From assembly GCF_000173075.1 (NCBI RefSeq), contig NZ_ABVL01000001.1:62001-126000 (forward strand): a stretch of DNA of 64,000 nucleotides, read 5' to 3'. Below, piece after piece: positions 20,434 through 29,430 of this stretch (positions are counted from its first letter, which is position 1; each line of letters begins with the position of its first letter). The position numbers and the translations under genes are program-made. Below the pieces are notes generated by a model that had not been told where the DNA came from, did not search any database, and worked only from the letters and a program-made list of their open reading frames with translations. The DNA is from Chthoniobacter flavus Ellin428. GTDB lineage: Bacteria; Verrucomicrobiota; Verrucomicrobiia; Chthoniobacterales; Chthoniobacteraceae.

Positions 20434-21927
20434 ATGCTCCGGCTGGCGCGCTTCATTTTCCCCCTCCTCATCGTTTCCCTCACTGCTCTGGCCGGGGATA
20501 ACGCCCCTGCCCCCAAGCCCTCGGTGCTGAAGCTGACCCTGGAGACGGCCATCCAGGCCGCGCTGGCCAAGAACTTCGCCATCCAGGTCGAGAAATTCGA
20601 GCCGAAGATCGCCCAGGAAAACATCACCCAGCAGCTCGGGCATTTCGACCCCACTTTCTCGCTGACCGCGCAGCGCACGGAAAACGCCCTGCCGGGTCTT
20701 TTCCAAAACGACATTCACCTGAGGACGCGGGCGCTGACCCGCACCGATCTCCTCAGCGCCGACCTGGCCGGCGCCACTTCCATCGGCCTGACCTACGACT
20801 TGGGCCTGAGCTCGAGCAACACGCTCGGCATCTTCAATCACTTCACCAACTTCTACGAATCGACAGCCAGCGTGAGCATCAAGCAACCGCTGCTCCGCGG
20901 CTTCGGCACGGCGGCCAATCTCGCCCAGGTCCGCATCGCCCGGAACAACGCGAAGGTGACCGAATGGCAATTGCGCCAGCAGATCATCGATACGATCACG
21001 ACGACGAACTTCGTCTACAACGAATTGCACTTCGCGAAGGAGAACCTGCAGGTGGCCGAGCAAAACCAGGAGCTGGCCAATCAATTGTTGAAAGACAATC
21101 AGGCGCGGGAAAAAATCGGCACGATGGCCCTGCTCGACGTCGCCGAGGCGCGCGCCCAAGTGGCCTCACGCGAAGAGGCGGTGATCCTCGCCCGGCGCAC
21201 GATCCTCGACAACGAGAACCTGCTGAAGCAACTCGTGACGAATGACATTGAGCGGCTGCTCGATGTGAGAATCGAGATCGAGCCCCCACCCTCGCCGCCG
21301 TTTCATGCCGATGTCCGCGCCGCCATTCGCGAGGCCCTGGAGCTGCGTCCGGATTATCGCCAGGCCATTCTGACCATCGAACGGAGCAACATCACCCTCG
21401 CCTTCACCCGCAACGAAGTGCTTCCGCGTTTCGACCTCACGGCCAGCCTGGCGCTCCTGGGCATCGACAACGAGATCGGGCGCAGCCTGAGCCGGATTGG
21501 CGACAAAGATCAGACCCTCTGGACGGCGGGCGCGATCATGAGCCTGCCGATCCCCAATCGCGAAGCGCGCGGGGCGCGCAACGCCGCCGCGCTGGAATGC
21601 GCCAAGGCCCTCGTCGCGCTGAAGCAGCTCGAGCAACAGGTCGTGGTGGACGTGGACAACGCCTCGGGACAGATCGTGACTTCGGGCGAACGGATTACTT
21701 CCACCAGCGAAGCCACGCGCCTGGCTCGTGAGACCCTCGACGCCGCCGACAAGAAGCTCAAGGCCGGCACTGGCACCACCTTCGAAGTGCTCGACCTGCA
21801 GGAAAAACTCGCCGAGGCCGAAGCTGCCGAGTTGCGCGCCCGCGCGGATTACAACAAGGCGGTGAGCGAATATCAGCGCCAGACCGGCACCGCGCTGAAG
21901 GTCCACAATGTCGTGTTTTTCAAGTAA
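20434..21927 (+). CDS. TolC-family outer membrane channel protein
   Basis: A protein of about 497 residues. The ATG at 20434 is preferred over the upstream in-frame ATG at 20302 because a signal peptide begins there (MLRLARFIFPLLIVSLTALA). The mature protein has the duplicated outer-membrane-efflux (OEP) architecture: long helical hairpins (LTLETAIQAALAKNFAIQVE, LLDVAEARAQVASREEAVIL, EVLDLQEKLAEAEAAELRAR) and strand segments between them. Such trimers form the outer-membrane exit of type I secretion or RND/ABC efflux systems. No adaptor or inner-membrane pump gene is adjacent, so the partner is elsewhere. Confidence 0.88.
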   Translation: MLRLARFIFPLLIVSLTALAGDNAPAPKPSVLKLTLETAIQAALAKNFAIQVEKFEPKIAQENITQQLGHFDPTFSLTAQRTENALPGLFQNDIHLRTRALTRTDLLSADLAGATSIGLTYDLGLSSSNTLGIFNHFTNFYESTASVSIKQPLLRGFGTAANLAQVRIARNNAKVTEWQLRQQIIDTITTTNFVYNELHFAKENLQVAEQNQELANQLLKDNQAREKIGTMALLDVAEARAQVASREEAVILARRTILDNENLLKQLVTNDIERLLDVRIEIEPPPSPPFHADVRAAIREALELRPDYRQAILTIERSNITLAFTRNEVLPRFDLTASLALLGIDNEIGRSLSRIGDKDQTLWTAGAIMSLPIPNREARGARNAAALECAKALVALKQLEQQVVVDVDNASGQIVTSGERITSTSEATRLARETLDAADKKLKAGTGTTFEVLDLQEKLAEAEAAELRARADYNKAVSEYQRQTGTALKVHNVVFFK

Positions 21928-22029
21928 GCCGACGCCGTGGTTTCCCTGATATGTATTGACTACGTATCATCGCTTATCTAACATCGCCAGCTCGTGACCC
22001 CTCCAACACTCTCCGCTTCCCACGGCACT

Positions 22030-22605
22030 ATGGACGCTCGGTTCGCCCACCAGCAATACACCATCAAGCGGCCGTTCCTGTCCTTGTTCGGGCGCAAGTA
22101 TTACGTCTATGCGCCGGATGGTTCGTTGGTGATGTTCCTCAAGCATCCGCTGATGAAACTGCGTGAGGAGTTCACCATCTTCACGGACGAGACCGAGTCC
22201 ACGCCCGTGCTCACCGTGCGCTCGCGCAGCATTGTCGCCATCAACATGGCCCACGATGTCTTCGATCCGCGCACCGGCGAAAAGACCGGCAGCATTCGGT
22301 CGCGCGGCATGAAGTCCATTATCCGCGACACGTGGGATATTCTCGACGCCAACGATCAAGTCGTCGGGCTGATGGAAGAAGACGGGTCCGCCTTATTGCG
22401 CCGCTTCCTCAAGTTCCTGCCCGGTCGGCATCGGATCGAGCTCAACGGCCAAGTCGTCGCGACGCTGAAACAGACCTTCCGCTTTTTCATCAAGGAAGAG
22501 GTCCTCGACCTCTCGCCCGGCAACGGCCAGATCGATCCTCGCTTCGCCATCAGTTGCGCGTTGCTCGCACTGATGAAGGAGACGGCGAGAGAGAAGGAAG
22601 AGTAA
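22030..22605 (+). CDS. LURP-one-related (Tubby-like) protein
   Basis: A protein of about 191 residues from the ATG at 22030; an upstream GTG at 21994 is in frame. The sequence shows the LURP-one/scramblase-like beta-barrel pattern: YTIKRPFLSLFGRKYYVYAP, then short strand pairs such as VLTVRSRSIVAINMAHDVFD, GSIRSRGMKSIIRDTWDILD and RRFLKFLPGRHRIELNG. In other organisms this fold binds lipids or acts structurally; the role of the bacterial members is unclear. It ends just before a family-A palindrome that separates it from the convergent oxidase gene. Confidence 0.7.
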   Translation: MDARFAHQQYTIKRPFLSLFGRKYYVYAPDGSLVMFLKHPLMKLREEFTIFTDETESTPVLTVRSRSIVAINMAHDVFDPRTGEKTGSIRSRGMKSIIRDTWDILDANDQVVGLMEEDGSALLRRFLKFLPGRHRIELNGQVVATLKQTFRFFIKEEVLDLSPGNGQIDPRFAISCALLALMKETAREKEE

Positions 22606-22619
22606 GACGGCCGGAGCCG

Positions 22620-22715
22620 TTCTTAATCGTTAATCTTTGATCGTTAATCCTTAATCTTTCTTCGAGCAGCGAGAGGAGGATTAATGATTAAGGGATTAAT
22701 GATTAAAGATTAAGA
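22620..22715. repeat. Family-A palindromic heptamer repeat, copy 2
   Basis: TTAATCGTTAATCTTTGATC and CGTTAATCCTTAATCTTTC on the left pair with GATTAATGATTAAGGGATTA and ATGATTAAAGATTAAG on the right. It lies between two convergent genes and could act as a bidirectional terminator, although no canonical GC stem with a T-tract is present. Confidence 0.75.
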
Positions 22716-22736
22716 GCCGCGGAATTGCCCGGCGGA

Positions 22737-24125
22737 TCACTTCCCGCCGACGGCTTTGACGAACTTCCCGGGATTCAAGATCCCGTGCGGGTCGAGCGCG
22801 GCTTTTAACGTGGCGTGGACTTGGCGGCTGACCCGGCTGGTCGCGTCCGGCCACCAGCGTTGCTTGGCGATGCCGATGCCGTGTTCGCCGGTGATGACCC
22901 CGCCCCACGCGAGCACTTGGTGAAACAATTCGTCGAGCGCTTTGCCCACCTTCTTATAGACCGCGCGATCCTGGTGGTAATTCGCGGCCATGATATTGAC
23001 GTGAATGTTGCCGTCGCCGGCGTGGCCGAAGCAGGCGATGGGATAGCCGTATTTCTTGCGCAGCTTCTCGGTGAATTCCGCGAGATCGGTGAGTTTGCCG
23101 CGCGGGACGACGATGTCTTCGTTGAGCTTGGTGAGGCCGGTGGCCTTGAGCGACATCGAGAACGCGCGCCGCAAATTCCAAAGCTCCTCGCAATCCGACT
23201 CGCCGAGCGCGGTCCGGGCACCGATGGGTTTGAGCTTTTCCAAAAGTTTGGCCAGCGCGTGCACCTCGGAGGTGACAGACTCCGGCTGGCCATCGAGATC
23301 GACGAGCAGATGCGCACTGCCTTTCGGCGCGAGATGTTTGCCGAGATATTCTCCCGCAGCTTCCAGCGTGAAGGCATCGGCGATCTCCAGCGCGGAGGGC
23401 AGGAACCCCGCCGCAAAAATTTCCTGCACCGCCCTGGCCGCCTGGCGGAATGTGCGGAAGCTCGCGGAAAGCGTGGCGCGGGCCGGCGGCAACGGCAGCA
23501 GGCGCAGCGTGGCCTCAGTCACCACACCGAGCAACCCTTCCGAGCCAACGAACATGCCGATGAGATCGAAGCCGGTCTTGTTCTTGTGTGTGCGCCCGCC
23601 AGTGCGGAGCACCTCCCCATTCGAGAGGACGACTTCGAGCCCGAGGACGTACTGCCGCGTGACGCCGTACTTGAGGCAGCGCGGGCCGCCGGCATTCGTG
23701 GCGATGTTCCCACCGAGGCTGCAATCCTTCATGCTCGCCGGGTCGGGCGGATAAAAGAGCCGCTTTTCGCGCGCGCCAGCCTGCAGCCTGGCGGTGATGA
23801 CGCCCGGTTCCACGACGGCGACGGCGTCGGCGAAATTGATTTCCTTGATGCGATTCATCCGGGCCAGCGAAAGCGCGATGCCGCCCTGCAGCGGCACGCA
23901 GCCGCCGACATAGCCGTAACCGGCGCCACGCGGCGTCACAGGAATCCGCCGCCGATAGGCAAACTTCATGAGTTTGCTGACATCCGCGGTGGATTCGGCA
24001 AAGACGACCACCTCCGGCGGATGGCTGGCGAACCATTTGTCGCCCGCATGTTCGACGAGCGTGGCGGGGTCAACACTCACCCGGCTCTTGCCGAGCAATT
24101 TCTCCAACTGGCGCACTAATAACAT
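22737..24125 (-). CDS. glcD: FAD-linked 2-hydroxyacid oxidase, GlcD type
   Basis: A 462-residue protein of the GlcD/D-lactate dehydrogenase family. The PCMH-type FAD-binding domain covers about residues 35–215 (PVTPRGAGYGYVGGCVPLQG, KDCSLGGNIATNAGGPRCLK). The C-terminal cap domain (FAD-oxidase C) carries CFGHAGDGNIHVNIM and GEHGIG. It likely oxidises glycolate or D-lactate to the 2-oxoacid with FAD. The glcE and glcF partners are not adjacent, so the substrate is uncertain. It begins 6 bases after the stop of the upstream secreted-protein gene, so the two are probably co-transcribed. Confidence 0.9.
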   Translation of the reverse strand: MLLVRQLEKLLGKSRVSVDPATLVEHAGDKWFASHPPEVVVFAESTADVSKLMKFAYRRRIPVTPRGAGYGYVGGCVPLQGGIALSLARMNRIKEINFADAVAVVEPGVITARLQAGAREKRLFYPPDPASMKDCSLGGNIATNAGGPRCLKYGVTRQYVLGLEVVLSNGEVLRTGGRTHKNKTGFDLIGMFVGSEGLLGVVTEATLRLLPLPPARATLSASFRTFRQAARAVQEIFAAGFLPSALEIADAFTLEAAGEYLGKHLAPKGSAHLLVDLDGQPESVTSEVHALAKLLEKLKPIGARTALGESDCEELWNLRRAFSMSLKATGLTKLNEDIVVPRGKLTDLAEFTEKLRKKYGYPIACFGHAGDGNIHVNIMAANYHQDRAVYKKVGKALDELFHQVLAWGGVITGEHGIGIAKQRWWPDATSRVSRQVHATLKAALDPHGILNPGKFVKAVGGK

Positions 24126-24131
24126 CCTGCC

Positions 24132-24836
24132 TCAGTGTCCGGTGAAAAATTTCGAAAGGCTGTTGCCGATCTTGCTGAAGACATCCTTCTTCTGCGGCGA
24201 TGGAGACTCGTGCGCCACATTCTTGTGAGACTGATGCCGCGAATCGGAGCCATCCGGCTCCGAACTATTCTGCGTTTCCACGATGCCCGCGCTGCCCCCG
24301 GGCTCGGCGGTGAAGCCATCATGCGAGATGACGTTTCCCTTTCCTGCGCTGACGACGATATGGCCGATCTCTTTTCCGTTTTCGTCGATGCAGGTCACAT
24401 TCCAGAGCGGCGTGGCATCGGCGCCTTCCTTGTAGAGAGAGTAGTTGAGCTTGGCGATGGCCACCTTGTTGGCCTCGGCGTACTGCTGCACGAGGTCGGC
24501 CAATTTGTCGGAATCGACCCGCACGTTCGATGAGCCGATGACGTCGGTGGGCTTCACGCTTTCGGCAAATTGCGAGATGTTCCGCGAAGCCACCACCTCC
24601 CCACCGGAGACGACGTACTCGTGCACGCCATTTTCATCCTTCGGATCGTTCACGATGATGTACCAGCGATCCGGATACGGAGTGCCCTCGCGCGCTTCGA
24701 TGCGGGCGATCTTTTTAGCTTCGCCACGCGGGAGTTGCTTGATGGCGTTCAGCGCCGACGACGGGTCGGCCGCCGCCAGGCAGATGCCGGCGCTGGCGAA
24801 CAGCCCGAGGATGAAAGCGAGTAATGACGATCGCAT
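24132..24836 (-). CDS. Secreted protein of unknown function
   Basis: A 234-residue protein with a signal peptide (MRSSLLAFILGLFASAGICL, then AAA-D). The mature part begins SALNAIKQLPRGEAKKIARI and has a PepSY-like alternation of short helices and strands (DRWYIIVNDPKDENGVHEYV, KVAIAKLNYSLYKEG, NVTCIDENGKEIGHIVVSAG). A low-complexity, Ser/His-rich tail follows. PepSY resemblance is weak and is inference. It is the first gene of a two-gene unit with the GlcD-type oxidase. Confidence 0.65.
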   Translation of the reverse strand: MRSSLLAFILGLFASAGICLAAADPSSALNAIKQLPRGEAKKIARIEAREGTPYPDRWYIIVNDPKDENGVHEYVVSGGEVVASRNISQFAESVKPTDVIGSSNVRVDSDKLADLVQQYAEANKVAIAKLNYSLYKEGADATPLWNVTCIDENGKEIGHIVVSAGKGNVISHDGFTAEPGGSAGIVETQNSSEPDGSDSRHQSHKNVAHESPSPQKKDVFSKIGNSLSKFFTGH

Positions 24837-24931
24837 GGCAGGAAGAAGAACCGCCGGTAACTCTATCGGGGTTAACGGCGCATTTCAAAGTGAATGTCCG
24901 AAGACCGTGGAAAGACGCAAGCGGCTTTCCT

Positions 24932-25010
24932 GGAACTCCTATTTTTCCTATTCCTCCCATACCTCCTATTCGCGGATGGGAGGAATGGGAAAAACAGGAA
25001 GTATAGGGCC
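24932..25010. repeat. Family-B palindromic repeat, copy 1
   Basis: Units CTCCTATTTTTCCTATTCCT and CCCATACCTCCTATT on the left pair with ATGGGAGGAATGGGAAAAAC and AGGAAGTATAGG on the right. It lies in the divergent region between the secreted-protein gene and fabV, that is, in promoter space. Confidence 0.7.
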
Positions 25011-25060
25011 CCCTCAAGAATTGCTTTACCCGCCGCTCGGTCGCGCCCAAACATGCCTGC

Positions 25061-26257
25061 ATGATCATCAAGCCCAGGATTCGTGGATTCATCTGCACCA
25101 CCGCCCATCCCGCCGGTTGCGCCGCTCATGTGAATGAGCAGGTCGAATACGTGCGGAAACAAGGCTCCGTCGCGGGAATGCCGAAGCGCATCCTGGTGAT
25201 CGGCGCTTCCACCGGCTACGGGCTGGCCAGCCGGATCGTCCCCGCCTTTGCCGGTGGCGCGTCCACGATCGGTGTCTTCTTCGAGAAGGCGGGTGAGGAT
25301 GGCCGCACGGGCAGCGCGGGCTGGTACAATTCCGTGGCTTTCGAGAAAGCGGCTCACGCCGCCGGGCTCTATGCGAAGAGCATCAACGGCGATGCCTTTT
25401 CCGACGCGATCAAGCAACAGACCATCGATCTCATCAAGAAGGACCTCGGGCAGGTCGATGGCGTGATCTACAGCCTCGCCTCTCCCCGCCGCACCCACCC
25501 GCGCACCGGCGTCACGCACAGCTCCACGCTCAAACCGATCGGCGCGCCCTATACGGCGAAGACGGTCAATACCGACAAAGGCGTCGTGCACGACATCACG
25601 CTCGAGTCCGCCAGCGAGCAGGAGATCGCCGATACCGTCACCGTGATGGGCGGAGAGGATTGGGAAATGTGGATCGATGCGCTACGCGCGGCCGGTGTGC
25701 TCGCGGACAATGCTTTCACCGTGGCTTACAGTTACATCGGGCCGGATCTCACCTGGGCTATCTATCGCAACGGCACCATCGGCCGGGCGAAAGAGGATCT
25801 CGAGGCGACCGCCAAACGGTTGCAGGACAAGCTCGGCAAGACCGGCGGCCATGCCGTGGTTTCGGTGAACAAGGCGCTGGTCACGCAGGCCAGCAGCGCC
25901 ATTCCCGTAGTGCCGCTCTACATTTCGCTGCTTTATAAAGTGATGAAGGCCGAAGGCCTGCACGAGGGCTGCATCGAACAGATTTACCGCCTCTTCGCCG
26001 AGCGCCTCAAAGGCGGCGCGCCCACGTCGGTCGACGAAGCCGGCCGCATCCGCATCGATGATTGGGAGATGCGCCCGCACATCCAGCAGGCCGTGGCCAA
26101 ACTCTGGCCGGATGTCTCGACTGAGAATCTCGATGCGCTTTCCGACATGGCCGGCTACCGCACGGAATTCCTGAAGCTCTTCGGCTTCGGCCTGCCCGGC
26201 GTGGATTACGAAGCCGAAGCCGACCCCGTGGCGCCGATGCCCTCGGCTTCGGCGTAG
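25061..26257 (+). CDS. fabV: FabV-type trans-2-enoyl-ACP reductase (NADH)
   Basis: A 398-residue protein of family-typical length. It reduces trans-2-enoyl-ACP with NADH in the last step of each type II fatty-acid elongation cycle. Visible features are the N-terminal MIIKPRIRGFICTTAHPAGC, the Rossmann motif ILVIGASTGYGLASRI, and the FabV catalytic Tyr-x8-Lys in AYSYIGPDLTWAIYRNGTIG followed by RAK. Known FabV enzymes tolerate triclosan better than FabI; whether fabI also exists cannot be judged here. It stands alone, flanked by family-B and family-A repeats. Confidence 0.95.
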   Translation: MIIKPRIRGFICTTAHPAGCAAHVNEQVEYVRKQGSVAGMPKRILVIGASTGYGLASRIVPAFAGGASTIGVFFEKAGEDGRTGSAGWYNSVAFEKAAHAAGLYAKSINGDAFSDAIKQQTIDLIKKDLGQVDGVIYSLASPRRTHPRTGVTHSSTLKPIGAPYTAKTVNTDKGVVHDITLESASEQEIADTVTVMGGEDWEMWIDALRAAGVLADNAFTVAYSYIGPDLTWAIYRNGTIGRAKEDLEATAKRLQDKLGKTGGHAVVSVNKALVTQASSAIPVVPLYISLLYKVMKAEGLHEGCIEQIYRLFAERLKGGAPTSVDEAGRIRIDDWEMRPHIQQAVAKLWPDVSTENLDALSDMAGYRTEFLKLFGFGLPGVDYEAEADPVAPMPSASA

Positions 26258-26290
26258 AGGGCCTTCAAGAGGGGCCCTCCGCTCATGAGG

Positions 26291-26375
26291 TTCTTAATCT
26301 TTAATCCTGATCCTTTATCGTTAATCAATGACGGTTAAGATTAAGGATTAACGATTAAAGAATAAGGATTAAGAG
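26291..26375. repeat. Family-A palindromic heptamer repeat, copy 3
   Basis: TTCTTAATCTTTAATCCTGA and TCGTTAATC on the left pair with GGTTAAGATTAAGGATTAAC and GATTAAAGAATAAGGATTAA on the right. It lies between the convergent fabV and EpsI-like genes. Confidence 0.75.
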
Positions 26376-26403
26376 CCGATCCCTCCGCGGAATCCTCCCT
26401 CCC

Positions 26404-27108
26404 TCAATTCACGCTGGCAATCTGCACCGAGTCCTTCTGGATCTTCGGCACGAGTTGCTTGATGAAATCCTTCATCCAGTCATCGATCACTCGCTGGGCG
26501 CGGGGATCCTGCTCCGCGCCGGGCGGCCATTGCGCGGCGACGGTAACGTAGGCCCAACGCTGGTTGTAGCCGTGGAGCAGCCGGTCCTTCATATCCAGCC
26601 ACGTGCGCACGATGTGCGAACTCGTCGTCACCGTGTGCCCGACGAACCAGTAATAAGTCACATTATAGAGCGCCAGGGATTTCCCGCTTTCCTCGGTCAC
26701 GTTGCGGACATTTTGCAGCCGCGTCACGCGAAGCAATCCGTGATCTCCCAAGGCGACCGGCACCGCGCCCTTGTCGATGATGGTGAATCCCTGCGCGGGC
26801 ATGCATCGCTCGGGACGATGGATGCTTCGGCTCATGTCCTCACCGGAGAGCACGACAGACGCGATGATTTCGAAACCCGCGCCGTTGTGATAGGCCTTGC
26901 GGGCGAACTCCGTGCCGGCGTCTTCGCCGAGGACGGTGCGCTCTTTCTCCGAAAAATCCAGATCCCGGCCATACCAGCCGCCGACCATCTTCGGCAGGTT
27001 CATTTCCACGCCTACGGGTTGAAAACCGAGGTGATGCGGCAGCAGGAAGACGCTGCCCAGCCCAACCAGCAGTACTGCCAGGAGAATGGCGAGATGCTTA
27101 GTAGTCAT
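26404..27108 (-). CDS. EpsI-family exosortase-associated protein
   Basis: A 234-residue protein. An N-terminal membrane anchor (LAILLAVLLVGLGSVFLLPH) is followed by the family core NLPKMVGGWYGRDLDFSEKE and the characteristic SRSIHRPERCMPAQGFTI block (HRPE…C). The EpsI family is found fused to, or next to, exosortases in polysaccharide loci and is thought to assist export or processing. It overlaps the end of the exosortase gene by 11 bases, so the two are one transcription unit. The downstream (left) side ends at a family-A palindrome. Confidence 0.88.
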   Translation of the reverse strand: MTTKHLAILLAVLLVGLGSVFLLPHHLGFQPVGVEMNLPKMVGGWYGRDLDFSEKERTVLGEDAGTEFARKAYHNGAGFEIIASVVLSGEDMSRSIHRPERCMPAQGFTIIDKGAVPVALGDHGLLRVTRLQNVRNVTEESGKSLALYNVTYYWFVGHTVTTSSHIVRTWLDMKDRLLHGYNQRWAYVTVAAQWPPGAEQDPRAQRVIDDWMKDFIKQLVPKIQKDSVQIASVN

Positions 27109-28138
27109 AGGAAATCGGGCTGGCGGGTTTCTTTTCGCCTTCCACTTCGTCCACGTCTTTGCGCGGCGCTTCGTGATCGGGCGCGGTCAGCGTTTTGGCG
27201 ATGCGGGCGCTGGCCTGGCTCCAATCGCGGCTGATGAGATTGCCAAAGCCCACCATGGCGAGCACGGCGATGGGGAAGAAGACAAAGCCCGAGTAGTCGT
27301 GATACAGGCCACCGGCGATTTCCGGGTTCCAGAATTTGGCGACCAGCACGACAGTGAAGAGACGGGCGATATTGCCGATCAAGGCAAAGAAGATGGACCC
27401 AGCGAAGACGACGAACTGCTGCCACAGACGGCCCAGCGCATAATAGACGTAAAGCGCGGCCAGCATGGTCATGGCCATGAGCGAGCGAATCCCGCTGCAC
27501 CCGCCGGCTACTTCGAAAGAATGCCCATCCACATTGATGGTCGTGCCGATAAGTTGAATATGGATCCCGAGCAAGGCGCAGAGCGCACCCACCGTCTTCG
27601 ACGCCAGCAATTGCAGCGTCACCGTGCTCTGAATGACGCCTCCGACCGGCACCATGAAGAGCATGAGCAGGCACGGGAAAATGAAGATGCGGGCGCAGGC
27701 CTTTCCGCCGAGATATTCCGCGCTGCCGTAAACGACGAGCGGCAGGGAGAGAATGGCGAGACGCGCCTGCAAACAGCGAATGCCGAGGACGAACAAAACG
27801 ATGCCGCTGATCACGAAAGCCAGCCCGCGCAGGCTGGGCTCTTTCACGATCGAAATGAGCTCCCCACGGCGCTGCCACAAAATGAAAAGGATGATCGGCG
27901 CGATGAAACGGCAGTGGACCTGATCGTTCTCGTCGTTCCAGCCTTTCCACGCCCACACGGCCGTCGATTGCGCCCCATTCATGAAGACGCTGTAGAACCC
28001 GTAAAAGTAGACGAGCAAGCCGCCGCAGATGGCCAGCAAGAGCGTCGCCAGCGGGTTTTCACGTACCCACGCGGTCACGCCCGCCATCGTTTCACCGAGG
28101 GTGGGCTCAGGGGGTTCGACTGCCGTAGCGGAAGGCAT
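27098..28138 (-). CDS. Exosortase (transmembrane transpeptidase-like)
   Basis: A protein of about 346 residues with eight or more predicted transmembrane helices. The proposed catalytic triad of the exosortase/archaeosortase family is visible: Cys in EVAGGCSGIRSLMAM, Arg in IGNIARLFTVVLV and His in GGLYHDYSGFVFFP. Exosortases recognise PEP-CTERM-type C-terminal signals and act in the inner membrane during surface-protein export, linked to exopolysaccharide. The start at 28138 (MPSATAVEPP) is preferred; an upstream ATG at 28201 adds residues unlike the family. No PEP-CTERM substrate was seen in the window. It is divergent from the glycosyltransferase genes that follow. Confidence 0.9.
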   Translation of the reverse strand: MPSATAVEPPEPTLGETMAGVTAWVRENPLATLLLAICGGLLVYFYGFYSVFMNGAQSTAVWAWKGWNDENDQVHCRFIAPIILFILWQRRGELISIVKEPSLRGLAFVISGIVLFVLGIRCLQARLAILSLPLVVYGSAEYLGGKACARIFIFPCLLMLFMVPVGGVIQSTVTLQLLASKTVGALCALLGIHIQLIGTTINVDGHSFEVAGGCSGIRSLMAMTMLAALYVYYALGRLWQQFVVFAGSIFFALIGNIARLFTVVLVAKFWNPEIAGGLYHDYSGFVFFPIAVLAMVGFGNLISRDWSQASARIAKTLTAPDHEAPRKDVDEVEGEKKPASPISYDY

Positions 28139-28317
28139 GAGCGACGGCACTTTACAGATTCCTCGGGTTCTTTCAATGGGTGCAAGGCACGTGAATGTCA
28201 CAATTTGCCGACAAAAAGGTGTTGCAGCGCGCCTTTGGTCGCTGACCGTGAGCGGCCAGGTAAAAAACTGGTGTCAACCCGGCGGCGTCTTGCCACTTTT
28301 CACCCCCAACTCTAGCA

Positions 28318-29430
28318 TTGCCCGAAATTTTGCTTTCGTCCGACGCCCCGCCCACTTCGAACCGTCCCAAGCTTTTGGTTCTCGAATTCTGGGGACTGGG
28401 AGACCTGACCTTTGCCACTCCCCTGTTGCGCGCCGCGCAGGAGCGCTACGACATCACGCTCGTCGGCAAAGAGCACGCCACGCGGCTCCTCCAGCCGACG
28501 TTCCCCGATATTCGCTTCATTAGCTTTGAAGCGCCGTGGTCAGCCTACCGCGGCAAATATGCGCTCTGGCGCTGGAACTGGGGTAAAGTCTTCGCGCTTT
28601 TCCGGCAGTTGCGCGCCGAACCGTTCGACGCGGCGGTCTCAGTGCGGAACGACCCGCGCGATCATCTGGTCATGCTGCTGGCCGGGGCACGGAAGCGCTA
28701 CGGCTTTGCGGTTTGGGGCAGCGATGCCTTCCTTACGGACCCACTCACCCGCTCCCTACCTCAGCAGCACAAGGTGGAGGATTGGCGCGATATTGGCCGG
28801 GCGCTCGATCTCCCGGGCATGGACGACGCCGGCCCGCAATTGGACCACGCGCAGTATCGCTCGGAGAGCGTGGATCAAATGTTTGCCGGACTCTCCGGCA
28901 AGCCGATTCTCTGCCTGCATCCCGGTGCACGCATCGGCGTGCGGCGCTGGCCAGAGGCGTATTTCGTCCGCTTGGTCGAGAAACTGCGAGCCCGGTTCCA
29001 CTTCGATTTCGTGCTCGTCCCCGGCCCGGAAGGTTGCGGCCCCGCGCTAACCTCCCTGGCGGACCGGGTGCTGCGGCCTCTCACCGTGCCGGAGTTGGTC
29101 GACGTGTTGGGGCGCGTCGACCTGCTGCTCTGCAATGACAGCGGCCCGGGGCACATTGCCGCGGCCTGCGGACGGCCGGTCATCCCGATTTTCGGCCCGA
29201 CCAATCCCGATTGGTTCCGGCCGTGGGGTGACCAGCACCATGTGGTCATCCGCGACATCTGCCCATGGCGGCCGTGCTTCGACTACTGCAAGTTCGCGGA
29301 GCCGTTCTGCATGACGCGTCTGGCGCCCGACCGGGTGTGGCCCGAGATCCGCGAGCATCTCTGCAATTTGATCGATCGCGGGTTGCTGTCCCGGGAATTT
29401 GCCGGTGTGGAAGCGTTGCCGGTGTCATGA
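28318..29430 (+). CDS. Glycosyltransferase family 9 (heptosyltransferase-like)
   Basis: A 370-residue GT-B protein. The N-terminal KLLVLEFWGLGDLTFATPLL is the GT9 acceptor-side strand and loop. ILCLHPGARIGVRRWPEAYF and LLLCNDSGPGHIAAACGRPV with IPIFGPTNP are typical of the ADP-heptose-binding half. It probably adds a heptose or similar sugar to a surface glycan. The reading frame starts at TTG 28318; no ATG lies before the first conserved strand. Its stop overlaps the ATG of the next gene (ATGA), so it heads an operon of three glycan genes. Confidence 0.88.
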   Translation: MPEILLSSDAPPTSNRPKLLVLEFWGLGDLTFATPLLRAAQERYDITLVGKEHATRLLQPTFPDIRFISFEAPWSAYRGKYALWRWNWGKVFALFRQLRAEPFDAAVSVRNDPRDHLVMLLAGARKRYGFAVWGSDAFLTDPLTRSLPQQHKVEDWRDIGRALDLPGMDDAGPQLDHAQYRSESVDQMFAGLSGKPILCLHPGARIGVRRWPEAYFVRLVEKLRARFHFDFVLVPGPEGCGPALTSLADRVLRPLTVPELVDVLGRVDLLLCNDSGPGHIAAACGRPVIPIFGPTNPDWFRPWGDQHHVVIRDICPWRPCFDYCKFAEPFCMTRLAPDRVWPEIREHLCNLIDRGLLSREFAGVEALPVS

